Assembly: GCA_003427395.1 (NCBI GenBank)
Contig: BFEA01000219.1
Span: forward strand, 1,921,446-1,973,665
Source of the DNA: Chara braunii
Taxonomy: Eukaryota > Streptophyta > Charophyceae > Charales > Characeae
Direction of reading: 5' to 3'
Length of the DNA stretch: 52,220 nt
How positions within the stretch are numbered: position 1 is the first letter of the stretch; every line of letters starts with the position of its first letter. The translations under genes and the position numbers were made by a program. Shown one piece after another: positions 11,314-20,904 of the stretch. A model generated the notes under the pieces. It was given only the letters and a program-made list of their open reading frames with translations, had not been told where the DNA came from and ran no database searches.

Positions 11314-14300
11314 TCAGCCCAAGCACATGCCACCAGTCAGACCGATCTGTAGGTCCAAGTTCATGCCGGTCTCTGCGCTGCTGCTCTCGTTCCTCTCCAT
11401 CGTTGCTAATGCTTTCGAAGACGAGGTAAGCTGACTGACAGGCATCAAACCTATTACGGGCCGTACGCGATCTGTCGAACCTGGAGCAAGAGTGAGTTCA
11501 ACGTTCAGAAGGAAGTCCTGCGTGCGCATTTTCCCCTCCCCGCGTACTATGTCTCTTCCTCCTCCTTCCCTTAGGAGCTCCCGCATAAACGGACTAGTAC
11601 CAGTAGTTGGTGCCGAGCTTCTCGGTGGCACGTGATCTGTCGAAGCTAGAGCAAGCCCAAGCTCCACATTCGGAGGGGGGAACTCCTTGACAATTTGCAT
11701 GTCCCGGTCCTCGTGCATCTTCTCCTCCTCGCCGGGCAGCTGCCCTCCCCGTCCTTCCGTAAAGAGTGCCGGTTCGGCCGCCATAGCCGTGCAGCTTGAA
11801 GTCTGCCTCCCCAAGAACGGCTCCCTCTCGTCCCCGTGCAATTGCCAATCGGGTTCCGGACCCAGATTCCTCTTGTTATGCGACCAGTTCGTTGCTGCTA
11901 TTTTTAGCTCCTCGTGCTGGACCCAGTTCCGGGAATCTTGGACCTCCCGGACCCACCTGTGGGAATCTTGAAGGTCCCTCGTCGTTGATGTGGGCGCGGG
12001 GCTTCGGCTGCAGGAGGAGGACCCCATGATGACATTTCCCGCCATTTCCTGCGTGTTCAGAGAAGGCTCGATATCCACAAGCATTTCCTCTGGGGATGTC
12101 TCGACCACAGCTGACTCATCAGATCGAAGACGAAGACCGATCGCTCCATCCCGGTTATCTTCGCTTGGCCATGGCCACATCTGCTCAGCCGACACCTGCA
12201 CTTGTCCAACCCATGGTCGCCGAAGACGCGCCTTCTGTTCAATTACCTCGGCGTCTCGCTCCTCTCCTGCTCGTAAAGCTATTGGCTGCTGTGACGGCCT
12301 TGTTGGCTGGCCTTCCCGCCGACGCTCGTGATGCTGCTGTCGTTCAAGAGGCGCACGAGGAGGGCGAGAGGGAGGAGCATGAGGAGGAGGCGGCGGATGA
12401 CGAGTTTGATAAGCTTGAGGATAAGGGTCGAGACAGGGATAGCAAGTTGATTCAGGCTTATCGGAGCCCGGATCCGGTCTTGCCAACGCCGACGGATCCG
12501 ATTGCGGGAAAGGAGGACACCGCAGCGCATCGCAGACCGGATTGAGACTTGTCGTCGTCGTCGTCGCCGACCTGTCCATGGGTTCACGGCGCAGTGCGCT
12601 TTTCGTCGGGCAAGTGAAGGTTGGGGCGGGAATCCTATCTACATGTGAATGGGCTAGAATTTTCTCTTGCTGCACACTAGGAGGAGGAGGAGGAAGAGGG
12701 GAAAGAGGAGGCGAGTGTTGACGAACAGGAGCCGAACAAAGAAGAGGAAGAGGAGGAGGAGGAGGAGGAGAAAGAGGCGGCAGGGATTGATGAGCACGAC
12801 AGGAAGAAAGCAGAGGAAGAGGAGGAGGAGGAGGAGGAGGAGGCGAAGGTTGACGAGCAGGGGACGAGGAAAGAAGAGGAAAAGGAGGAGGAGGAGGGAG
12901 AGAAGGGACATTCAACAAGTCTGCGGGTTTGATTCGTCTCCTCTTCTCCTTTTGCCATCTCCCGCCACTCGCCCAACACTTGTCTTCAGGCAGAGAGACG
13001 AATCTCGTCATCCTGTTGTCATTTCCTAACTTAGCTTTCTTACCACCGCCAGCGATGGAGGGCGCAGAAGTAGACAAGGAGCTGATCAAAGATTCAAAGG
13101 AAGAAGAAGAGGAGGAGGAGGAGGAAGACGACGACGAGGAAAAGAGGGGGGTGGGGAGTAGGTTGTCCAGGATTCCCCTGCCTGTCACTCCTCCTGCTTC
13201 TCTCCGAACTTCGCGGCCTTCTTCCTCGCCCTCCGTCGGTACCTCCCATCGTCTCTTCAAGCTGCCTCCAGACACAGGGTCAAATAGTAAAGGAAGAGGA
13301 GGAAGCTTGGAAGATGGGCGTGACCTGGCGATGTGCTGATGACGTGGGACCGACGACGACCCAGCAATCTCTTGTCCAGCTGCATCCAACCGGGTGCAAG
13401 TGCACATCGCGGCGGAGCGATTCTCCCGCTCACCTCCGGTCACCTCAGCGCGAAGTGTACACGTCACACGCGTTTCCATAGCCGCATTTGATTGCAGAAC
13501 GCCAGACTGGGAGGCCGCAAATGACCGGTAGGAATCAAATCGACATCCTGCGGACTTGTCCACTCGAGATCTTGGAGGGCGAGGTGGGAGTGGCGCAGGG
13601 GGAGGAGGGGGAGGAGGAGGAGAAGGAGGAGGAGGAGGAGGAGAGGATGCTGGATTCGTACGGTGATTACGCGTAGATCGAATGTGAGTACCCACAAGAA
13701 CCCGACGAGGGTAAGCTGCTCCTTCGCAAGGACGACAGGTCGTTGATGCCGTAAGGTTTCTCTTTCTGACTCCGACGAGATGGCTGCCTGATGAAGAGCG
13801 GATCTTGGTCGGATTGCCGCACTGTATGCGCTCAAAGTGCGGAAGATTTTCCAGTGGTGGACTGCGAGGTTTGGGCGGCTGACGGTTGTCGGCACATGGA
13901 AGACGAGGAGGAATGTGAGGAACAGGAGGGGGGGGAGGAAGAGAAGGGGGAGGAGGAGATGAGCATGGTGGAAGAGAAGGAGAAGAAGACGTTGCTGCAC
14001 CGACTGTCTTCTCGTCCGTCCAGGATCGACCTCCCCTTACTTCATCGGAGATTGAGGGGGTGCCAGGCTTCATCTGCTGCACAATTACTGCAGTTGAGTA
14101 CTCTGGAATAGGGCATGCTCGCAGCTTGCTGGCAGCCAGAATCCGTTCATGGTTCGGATTGCTCGGATTCAGCGCCCCTTGCTCAAGTAACGCTCCTGCC
14201 GTCTCGCACCTGATGGCGACGGCTAGCAACGGCACGTTCGACATCTTCCTAGAATGAGTAGCAGGTTTGACCGAGCGGCATTTGGTCAACGTTCTCCCTC

Positions 14301-15291
14301 CGGACACTCTCCCCCAGGACGGGATCGCACTTCCTTCCCCGCCGGTGTCCCCACCGGGGCCACTCCTCCCGCTCTCGCTCTTGTCCTTCGCTCCCTTCGC
14401 CGCCGTCCGCTTGCGGTTGTTGACGTCAACCCTCGATGGTCCGCCAACGTCGCGTCCAGAGAATCCAAGAAAGGAGCAATTCTCACATCCTTCTCCGGGA
14501 CACTCAAAGATCTCTGACTGAAAGAAGCAGACAGTCACAGTGCCAGCGCTCACCAGCGTTGGGTCATCAGCTGACTTGTGTGATCCGCCACATCCCTGTG
14601 CTCCTCCTTCTCCTTTGCTCTCTTCTCTGTGTTCTTGGCCGTCTTGATGACCTTCAACTTCGTGCCCTTCTTCTCCTCCTCCTCCTCCTCGTTTTCTCTC
14701 TTCTCTATGTTCGTCGCCGTTGGCGTCATTATCTTCCCCTTCGTGTGCTTCTTCTTCTTCTTCTTCTTCTTCTTCTTCTTCTTCTTCTTCTCGTTCATTG
14801 CCGACTTCGTCTTCAGCATCTTCTTCTTCGTCTTCGTGCTCGTTGTGTCCGCCTTCCCGCTCATGCTGCTGCTGTTGCTGCATCAGTCTCTGCTCTCTTC
14901 CCTTCTTCTCTCCTCTCTGTCCATCGCCGATTGCTTCCCCCATCACTGATTTACATCCCCTCATGCCGCTGGCGTTGAACACGAAAGCTTTCTTCTTTGA
15001 GTAGTTTTCCCAGAATCCATCGAAGTTACACCAGGAGTCAAGGTGCGATCCGTACAATGTTTTTTTGTATCCAACGGTCCTCCCGTCCACGAACACCTTG
15101 ACCACCATTGTCGGCAAATCCATCCGAACAGCCCGGACTTGAACTCGGAACGTGTCGCCCGAACCCACAACAGCATAAAAGCAACCATCTAGCCCTCGCA
15201 CTTCCGGATACGGCGTCCCATTCGAGCGGACCAACCGAACCTCCAGCAGATTCCCATCCCCATCACCCGTCGCCGTTGTCTCCAACAACAT
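11314..15291 (-). CDS. Large protein with DUF7918-like N-terminal domain and EAR-like tail
   Basis: This is one open frame of 1325 residues from the ATG at 15291, chosen because it immediately precedes the folded domain; the frame stays open 43 codons further upstream. Residues about 15-108 form an alternating hydrophobic domain (LLEVRLV, FRVQVRA, VVKVFVDGRTVGY, DGFWENYSKKKAFVF) that continues, after an acidic insert (about 150-260), with GTVTVCFFQSEIFE. This layout resembles the DUF7918-type domain, but the assignment is mine by eye. The rest is low complexity: Ser-, Pro- and Glu-rich tracts. The C-terminal 120 residues hold ELGLALAS, VELTLAP and NLDLQIGL, matching LxLxL or LxLxI EAR-type repression motifs. 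No membrane segment or enzyme motif is seen. It could be a transcriptional co-repressor partner, which is inference. Introns and exact ends are unproven. Confidence 0.65.
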   Translation of the reverse strand: MLLETTATGDGDGNLLEVRLVRSNGTPYPEVRGLDGCFYAVVGSGDTFRVQVRAVRMDLPTMVVKVFVDGRTVGYKKTLYGSHLDSWCNFDGFWENYSKKKAFVFNASGMRGCKSVMGEAIGDGQRGEKKGREQRLMQQQQQHEREGGHNEHEDEEEDAEDEVGNEREEEEEEEEEEEEEEAHEGEDNDANGDEHREERKRGGGGGEEGHEVEGHQDGQEHREESKGEGGAQGCGGSHKSADDPTLVSAGTVTVCFFQSEIFECPGEGCENCSFLGFSGRDVGGPSRVDVNNRKRTAAKGAKDKSESGRSGPGGDTGGEGSAIPSWGRVSGGRTLTKCRSVKPATHSRKMSNVPLLAVAIRCETAGALLEQGALNPSNPNHERILAASKLRACPIPEYSTAVIVQQMKPGTPSISDEVRGGRSWTDEKTVGAATSSSPSLPPCSSPPPPSLPPPPPVPHIPPRLPCADNRQPPKPRSPPLENLPHFERIQCGNPTKIRSSSGSHLVGVRKRNLTASTTCRPCEGAAYPRRVLVGTHIRSTRNHRTNPASSPPPPPPSPPPPPPPPAPLPPRPPRSRVDKSAGCRFDSYRSFAASQSGVLQSNAAMETRVTCTLRAEVTGGERENRSAAMCTCTRLDAAGQEIAGSSSVPRHQHIARSRPSSKLPPLPLLFDPVSGGSLKRRWEVPTEGEEEGREVRREAGGVTGRGILDNLLPTPLFSSSSSSSSSSSSSSFESLISSLSTSAPSIAGGGKKAKLGNDNRMTRFVSLPEDKCWASGGRWQKEKRRRIKPADLLNVPSLPPPPPFPLLSSSPARQPSPPPPPPPPLPLLSSCRAHQSLPPLSPPPPPPLPLLCSAPVRQHSPPLSPLPPPPPSVQQEKILAHSHVDRIPAPTFTCPTKSALRREPMDRSATTTTTSLNPVCDALRCPPFPQSDPSALARPDPGSDKPESTCYPCLDPYPQAYQTRHPPPPPHAPPSRPPRAPLERQQHHERRREGQPTRPSQQPIALRAGEERDAEVIEQKARLRRPWVGQVQVSAEQMWPWPSEDNRDGAIGLRLRSDESAVVETSPEEMLVDIEPSLNTQEMAGNVIMGSSSCSRSPAPTSTTRDLQDSHRWVREVQDSRNWVQHEELKIAATNWSHNKRNLGPEPDWQLHGDEREPFLGRQTSSCTAMAAEPALFTEGRGGQLPGEEEKMHEDRDMQIVKEFPPPNVELGLALASTDHVPPRSSAPTTGTSPFMRELLREGGGRDIVRGEGKMRTQDFLLNVELTLAPGSTDRVRPVIGLMPVSQLTSSSKALATMERNESSSAETGMNLDLQIGLTGGMCLG

Positions 15292-15416
15292 CTTGATCGA
15301 TTTTACGCAGGCGCGAATGCGCCTGCAGTCAAAAATGCCTCGATGTCCCTTGTCTTTCTCTCTGCAAGTGGATGCAAAATCAGTAAGTTGAGAGAAAGAA
15401 AGAGGCAGACAGGCCG

Positions 15417-15420
<4 letters not shown>

Positions 15421-15479
<59 letters not shown>

Positions 15480-15518
15480 CAAAACTCCAGAGTCCTCGCG
15501 AATGCTCTGCTGTTCAGT

Positions 15519-15598
<80 letters not shown>
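15421..15598. repeat. AG microsatellites flanking the gene start
   Basis: Two AG runs (15421-15476 and 15524-15598) are separated by a short spacer. The spacer (CAAAACTCCAGAGTC, then GAATGCTC, then CTCAGTATCCA-like) is repeated after the second run, so the unit is a tandem duplication. On the minus strand these are TC runs just upstream of the large gene, a position where plant 5' UTRs often carry pyrimidine tracts. Confidence 0.85.
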
Positions 15599-15599
<1 letters not shown>

Positions 15600-15601
<2 letters not shown>

Positions 15602-16690
15602 TTCAAAACTCTGAGAGTCGTAACGAATGCTCCGCTGCTCAGTATCCACGATCTTTGTGATAGTGAAGATGACCGCCTCCTATGAACGTATGTGAGCAAG
15701 GAGTCATATATGGCTACGCTCGTCTATTCATACTACTTTTGATTCAAGGTCACAGTAGTCGTGAGTGGGTCAATCAACTGCGTGAATGGGGCAGTTTAAT
15801 TTTCTTTACCATTCCTCTCTGTGAACTCAAATTTGTTGTGGGTTATTCAAGATATGAACGAGTGCTGATTGCAGTGTTTTTGATAGAATCAGAGAGATGG
15901 AGCACGCTACACGAGTAAGGAAAACACGTGTCGATTACCATAGGGTATAACGAATCATATATGAACGATACGCACCAATCAACCCGTATTCCTCGGTGGA
16001 TCCGATCCCGTTCGATTCCCGTTTGATTCCCTCCGATCAATCCGGCGCTCGGCAGAAGCTGTGGAAATGGCGTTAGAAGGTATAGCCGCAGCCACCAAAC
16101 TTCTCTGATCTTGCGCAGTACTCAAGCGAAGCCAAGATGCTGGCGTGTTAAGGATTGGTGGTCTCCACCTGATGGATTCGGAGTGCAAAGCCGCACACGA
16201 CATGAGCTGCAGTTGAGCACGATCACCGCGATAACAAAAACGCCACTCAGAATGAGAAAGAAATTCATCACCTGACTACGCTGCCTTCGCCCATCCTCTC
16301 TCCCCCTCTGTGTGTGTGTGTCTGTGTTTCACGTTCGCTCCGTGTATATATTGTGTGTTTGTGTTTACGTTTGTGTTGCGTGTGCTGTTTATGTGTCTTC
16401 TTTTCGGCGCTACTCCAGCCAGGCTGTGCGGCAACACAAACCACGTACACGGGCGTACACACGGCTGATGCGTCGGCACAGGCGTACAATGACGCATACG
16501 CGCCAACACGACCGCGTGAACATTGCCGCTTACAATCGGCCTTACTCGCGGTCCCCTCTTTTTTTTTGGTTGGGGGGCACGGAGGGGGCGTCGCAGCATG
16601 CTGTCCGTGTGGGCGCATTGAGTGGTGCTTTTTCTTTTTTTTTAAAAAAAAGGGCGACGGCCTTGAGATATTATCCGGCCCCAGGCAATT
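15600..16690. other. No gene seen
   Basis: Non-coding; a GT-rich patch at about 16305-16390 and a T/A run near 16625-16650. Overlapping short frames on both strands show no recognisable domain. Confidence 0.5.
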
Positions 16691-16699
16691 CATTAGTAG

Positions 16700-16789
16700 T
16701 TGGTTTTACTTGTCAAGTTTTATCATCTGGATTCGAACACAGGTCTGTATTTCAACAATTCATGGGTGTACCCACTGAGCTAGGCTCTT
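16700..16789 (-). repeat. tRNA-derived SINE head, copy 1
   Basis: On the minus strand AAGAGCC is followed by TAGCTCAGTGGG (A box, 16771-16782) and, about 30 nt later, GTGTTCGAATCC (B box, 16729-16740). The arrangement is that of a tRNA, but the acceptor arms do not pair and the sequence continues into non-tRNA DNA. Confidence 0.6.
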
Positions 16790-17125
16790 GGGTGAGTGGT
16801 GCTTTTGCCGTGATGGTTCCGCGATGCAGGTGAGCCGGTCGGACCACATATATGCCCTTGATCTTATTACACGCCTCATCTTAGGCCCTGGCTGCACCCT
16901 GGCCGTACCAGGATGCACCTCAGCCTGGACGTCGACATGACGTATCCTAACTCAGAACGTCGACAGATACGCATGCCATTGCTCCCTCCTTTTTCACTTT
17001 TTCACATCTGGCGCCGGGACCGTTCGCCGGAGGCGGAGAAAGGCATTGAGCGGGTTTCGGTGCACGGAACGGGGAATGTGAATTCTCTGGAATGTTATCA
17101 GTTCCGGGGGGGGGGGCTCCATCAG

Positions 17126-17211
17126 TGGTTTCCATCATGTTTCATCATCTGAATTCGAACTTAGGTCTAGACTTCAAAAGTTCATGGGTGTACCCACTGA
17201 GATAGGCTCTT
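17126..17211 (-). repeat. tRNA-derived SINE head, copy 2
   Basis: Same head as the copy 420 bp to the left (AAGAGCCTA, CTCAGTGGGTACACCCATGAA, then GTTCGAATTCAGATGAT), with about 15-20% differences by eye. The same orientation and similar start suggest two independent insertions or a local duplication. Confidence 0.6.
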
Positions 17212-17510
17212 AACTGTCAGCAGGTTTCCATGCATGTGTCAAAAGAAGGCGGATGGCTCCCATTAGGCTTGGATCCCACGCGCTGCTCTTGAAGGTTGGG
17301 CGCTGGCCAAACTGGCCGTAAAAAGTTTTTTTGCATATTCCGGGGGTGAGCAGGGGTCCTGCGGAGCTGTCGACCAATCACTGGATCAAGGCGGCCGAAA
17401 AACAACAACAACTATGCATTATGCGTAGACTTCGACGGAGAGGCGGTTTCCTTGGGTCCTACCGGCCTACCGGCCCGACATGTGCGTTTGGTGGGCGTAG
17501 AACAAAGTCA
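17212..17510. other. No gene seen
   Basis: Non-coding sequence between the SINE copy and the dispersed repeat; nothing recognised. Confidence 0.4.
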
Positions 17511-17514
17511 GAAG

Positions 17515-18210
17515 TGTAAGGGTTCTGAACAGGGGTTCTTAGAGTCATGCATCAGCAAGAAATATTGAGGGGAAGTATGAACAAACAGCAACTTAAAACT
17601 GACCAGGTATAAATTGTTCAAAGATAGATAAAAGGTAACAACATAATTTACAAGTTCAGACATCTGACACCTTCCTTGAAAATGGAAATCATGGGGCACC
17701 CACCAATGCTCCGAGGGCATGGCTGGGCGGGCCCGGATTTTCACGCTGCAAAGCGCGAAAGCTTGAAGCGGAAGGTCTCACACGTCTGTTGCGTCTCCTG
17801 CAGAGCTGAAGCTTCGAGTGGCGGCGCTGGTCAGCGAGTAAATCCGAACGTCGAAAAGGTACCGGGAGTGGACAACCCTTGCCAAGAAATACTTCCGAGC
17901 CTTGGAAGTCCAGTTACTGCTGCTGGTTTCCCCGTGAGTTACCGGGGCCCTGATAGGCCAGAATTCAATTCAGTGAAGTCCTCGCCCTTTTGCTGTACCG
18001 CAAAGGGGCCTCCAGAGCGCTACTGGCAAAATAGAGCAAGCCTCCCCGCTGGTCCTTCGGAAGGGTACCGGTACCACGGCTTTCATCCCACCAGTGCTGC
18101 CGTCACATCTTACGGCCCTGCTGCTCGAGAGATCTTGTGTCCTTGTGACGCCCAACCTCACGCCCGACGCGACTTCCTGTTCGGAGTGTGATGTGCGCCT
18201 GGAAGTGCGA
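17515..18210 (+). repeat. Third copy of the 22.6/23.4-kb repeat with adjoining sequence
   Basis: The CACCCACCAATGC...GAGGGCATGG...GGCGGGCCCGGATTTTC segment at about 17693-17750 matches 22800-22845 (CATCCACCAATGCACCGAGGGCACGG). Weaker similarity extends leftward to about 17515. The following 400 bp has an open frame (17676-18191) with no known domain that may correspond to the non-conserved part of the element at 22.8-23.4 kb. Confidence 0.45.
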
Positions 18211-18789
18211 AAAGGGGTGTGCCAAGGATTTTTGAGGAAAGTCGGGGTGGAGTCCCAGGTCGGAACTGAGATCTCCTGTGGCAAAGTTTCAGGGGCATAG
18301 ATGCGATAGAGCTAAGGGGGGCGAGTTACTTCCGGTTTGATGGCGGTCGAGGTCGTGCAGCATAAGGCAGATGGCATGCATAGTGCATTCAAGGCCGTCC
18401 AATTCGTCTGTTTTGGTGACGGTGGTTCGGGGAGAAGCCCGCCGGGGGTAAATGTGATCACGATGAGTCGGACCTTCGGGTGCAGACACGTGGCGTCTGT
18501 CGTCGCGCGTCTTGGTTAGGCCCCGTAGTTTCAGAGGCTTGTCAGTTGCCGCGTCGCCGGCAATTTCCGCAAGGCGTGCGGGGCCAATACGGGGCAATGG
18601 AATTCCACGGAACCACTGTGAGTTGGTGATATGGAAGGAGGAGACGGAAGGGAGGGAAATTCATAGCGATAACGACGAAGCCGGGGGATATGAAGTATTG
18701 CGTGTTATCCGTACTGGGAAGATCGGGGCACCTCGGATCGCTGGTTGTGGCACATTGAAACTCCCTAGGGCACAATCGGTTCTCGGTTA
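18211..18789. other. No gene seen
   Basis: Open frames on both strands (for example about 18289-18597) without recognisable motifs. Confidence 0.4.
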
Positions 18790-18985
18790 GGCAGGGGAAT
18801 TCCGGATATCTTTGCCTAATACATTCCCTCACCCAAGGGTCGAAGTACTCCGAGTCCTAGGAGCATCTTGTCATTGCGGGGGAGTGGAATCCTCCGTGCG
18901 TATCTGAACGACAGGGGAATTTCCCAATAGGGTGTCGGGAAATCCTTCTATCTTTGGGTGCGTGAAGGAAGGAAAATTCCCTGCC
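18790..18985. mobile_element. Short TIR element candidate
   Basis: GGCAGGGGAATTCC at 18790-18803 faces GGAAAATTCCCTGCC at 18971-18985 as an imperfect inverted repeat, with CACCCAAG (18831-18838) and CTTTGGGTG (18953-18961) as a second inner pair. The interior is about 170 bp and non-coding. Target duplication not identified. Confidence 0.4.
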
Positions 18986-18998
18986 CGTCTGATCGCCA

Positions 18999-19053
18999 CG
19001 CGTGGATACGTGTAGGCAGCGCAGTTCCAATCGCGCTTACGCGTATCCACGCG
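18999..19053. other. Short GC-rich hairpin
   Basis: CGCGTGGATACG (18999-19010) pairs with CGTATCCACGCG (19042-19053), and inner bases (GTA with TAC, GC with GC) extend the stem. The loop is about 10 nt. Function unknown. Confidence 0.5.
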
Positions 19054-19059
19054 AGGTGT

Positions 19060-20560
19060 TCACGTGCACCTGGGCCAACTGGCTATCAAAGTGAGATTTT
19101 AATCCCTTATGCAAAGATTGTTCCCTGTCTGGGATGCTACCCAATCATCTAATCACTCAACAATCATTTCCGAGCATGCAAGGCATCATTACACCTCGGT
19201 CATCGCAGCAACATCGAGCAATAATGAAAGCAAGTACGACAACTATGCAAAAAAAAAACGACAATCCACATTCGTCCATCCCATATGTGCAAAAAGCAGG
19301 AAAACCGAGACAGAACGGGACATCATACAAGGACCAGTATCGAAACAGATGTGCCGAAGAGAAATAAGAGTGAATCGCTCGAACCGAAATCAAATTTTAT
19401 ACACAAAAGCCAGGAGGGGGACAAGACAAAGAAAATTGCAAATCCACGTCCATCAACCTCAGCTCCCTCTTCGTCTCTCTCTCTCCCGATGCGGACAGTC
19501 CGTCGTCGCGCACCAACCCACGAAGTCGTCATCCCGCTTAGTCCTCCTGCACTCGTCAGGTTCGCCTGCGCGCTACAGTTCGTCGCAGCCCCACGCGTCA
19601 ACCCCACACATTCGGCACCAGCCCGTCGAGTTGCCCGACTCCCACTTCAACTCACCTCTTACTTCGCTCGTGAGCCGACCCTCAATGATCGCGCTACCCC
19701 GAGCTTCCAACAACTGGTTAAGAGACCTATCTAATCGCGCAGCCAGAATTTATAGTGTGCATGCATGCGCGAAGAACACGGAATTGCAAGGACTTAGGAA
19801 GGGAGAAGGGGAGGGATTGCCTACGTTCTGCATGGCCAGACCGCGGCGTGGGCGACGTAGCCACTCTCCACGCATCGATCCGATCATGCAGCCCGCGGGC
19901 TAGCCAGCCACAGCAAAAAGAAAAGGAGAGAGCAGGAAAGACGAAGCTCAAGAAGAAAGATACAGTTACAATGACTCCCTGCCCAAAATTACGGTTACAC
20001 GCACGATTAAGGGCGCCGATTAATCAGAGCTCCGCTGCAGCCGCAAAAAAAAGCGAGCAAAAAAAAAACAACGCGCGACAAAAAGAAATCCCGAATTTTG
20101 AAAATTCCTAAACTTATTGCAAAAGGAACTTTTAATAAACCGCAAACTCCGAAAAGAAAGTCCAAAATTTCGAGAGCCGTAGAGGCTCGACAAGATTCGA
20201 AAAAAAGATTCAAAAAAAGAAACAAAACTTTCCGCGCAACCTCCGCGCCTAAGACTCGACAAGTTCGCGACAACAGAACAAGAGAGAAGCGACGTCAAAC
20301 ATTATTATTCGCACCTTTGTCGGTGCGTCAGCCACTCAATCCGCCATCTCGGGACTTGCCCGGCCCTGAACCCAGCCATCCGAAGAGAAGTGACGCATAA
20401 AGACGAAGAAGCGAGGACACCGATGCAATTTCCCTTCGATCCCGATCTCTCGTAATTGGACCATCCCTCTCATCTTAGGACCGCTCATTGTCATCGCGCA
20501 TAAAATCGCGCGGAACAGAAACTGGTTCGTCACATCCTATTGACGGTGGGGAAGGTCCAG
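19060..20560. other. No gene recognised; one longer open frame
   Basis: A 264-codon plus-strand frame at 19109-19903 has no recognisable domain, a mixed basic/serine composition and no homologous segment elsewhere in the window. It is not called as a gene. The stretch 20040-20240 is A-rich. Confidence 0.4.
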
Positions 20561-20904
20561 TTTGCCTTCCTACCGGAGCTGCTGCTCGAGAACCTGGGTA
20601 AGTGACAGACTTATCTCGTCAGCTGTCAGTCTGGGTTCCCGCCCTTAGTGAAATGATCATTCCGTAGTTCATGCTGCTGTAGTGCCAACCCATCTCTTGG
20701 CCAATAGGAAAGCCACGCCTTCTATGGGATGAAAATACCCCCAGATCATTCTCCCTCGGTGCATGGTACCGGCCCGTTTTTTTTCGGGCGCCTTAACCAC
20801 TAGTACAAGGGCACCTGGGCCGCGCGCCTAACACCTCAAATTCTGGAGGCGCGAAACGAAAATGACCCCCAGCCTCGAACTCTTGATTTCGAAATGAATT
20901 TGTG

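Noticed and set aside
12096-14978. Open frames on the plus strand inside the large gene
   Set aside because: They are antisense shadows of its Ser/Pro/Glu repeats.
16700-16789. Functional tRNA gene
   Set aside because: A and B boxes are present but acceptor and anticodon arms do not pair, and a second copy lies nearby, so SINE is preferred.
19109-19903. 264-codon open frame as a gene
   Set aside because: No recognisable domain, no codon or context support, and another frame is open over part of it.
20780-20890. Possible minus-strand tRNA-Ser-like box (AGTGGTTAAGGCG)
   Set aside because: The B-box-like sequence lies on the wrong side of it.
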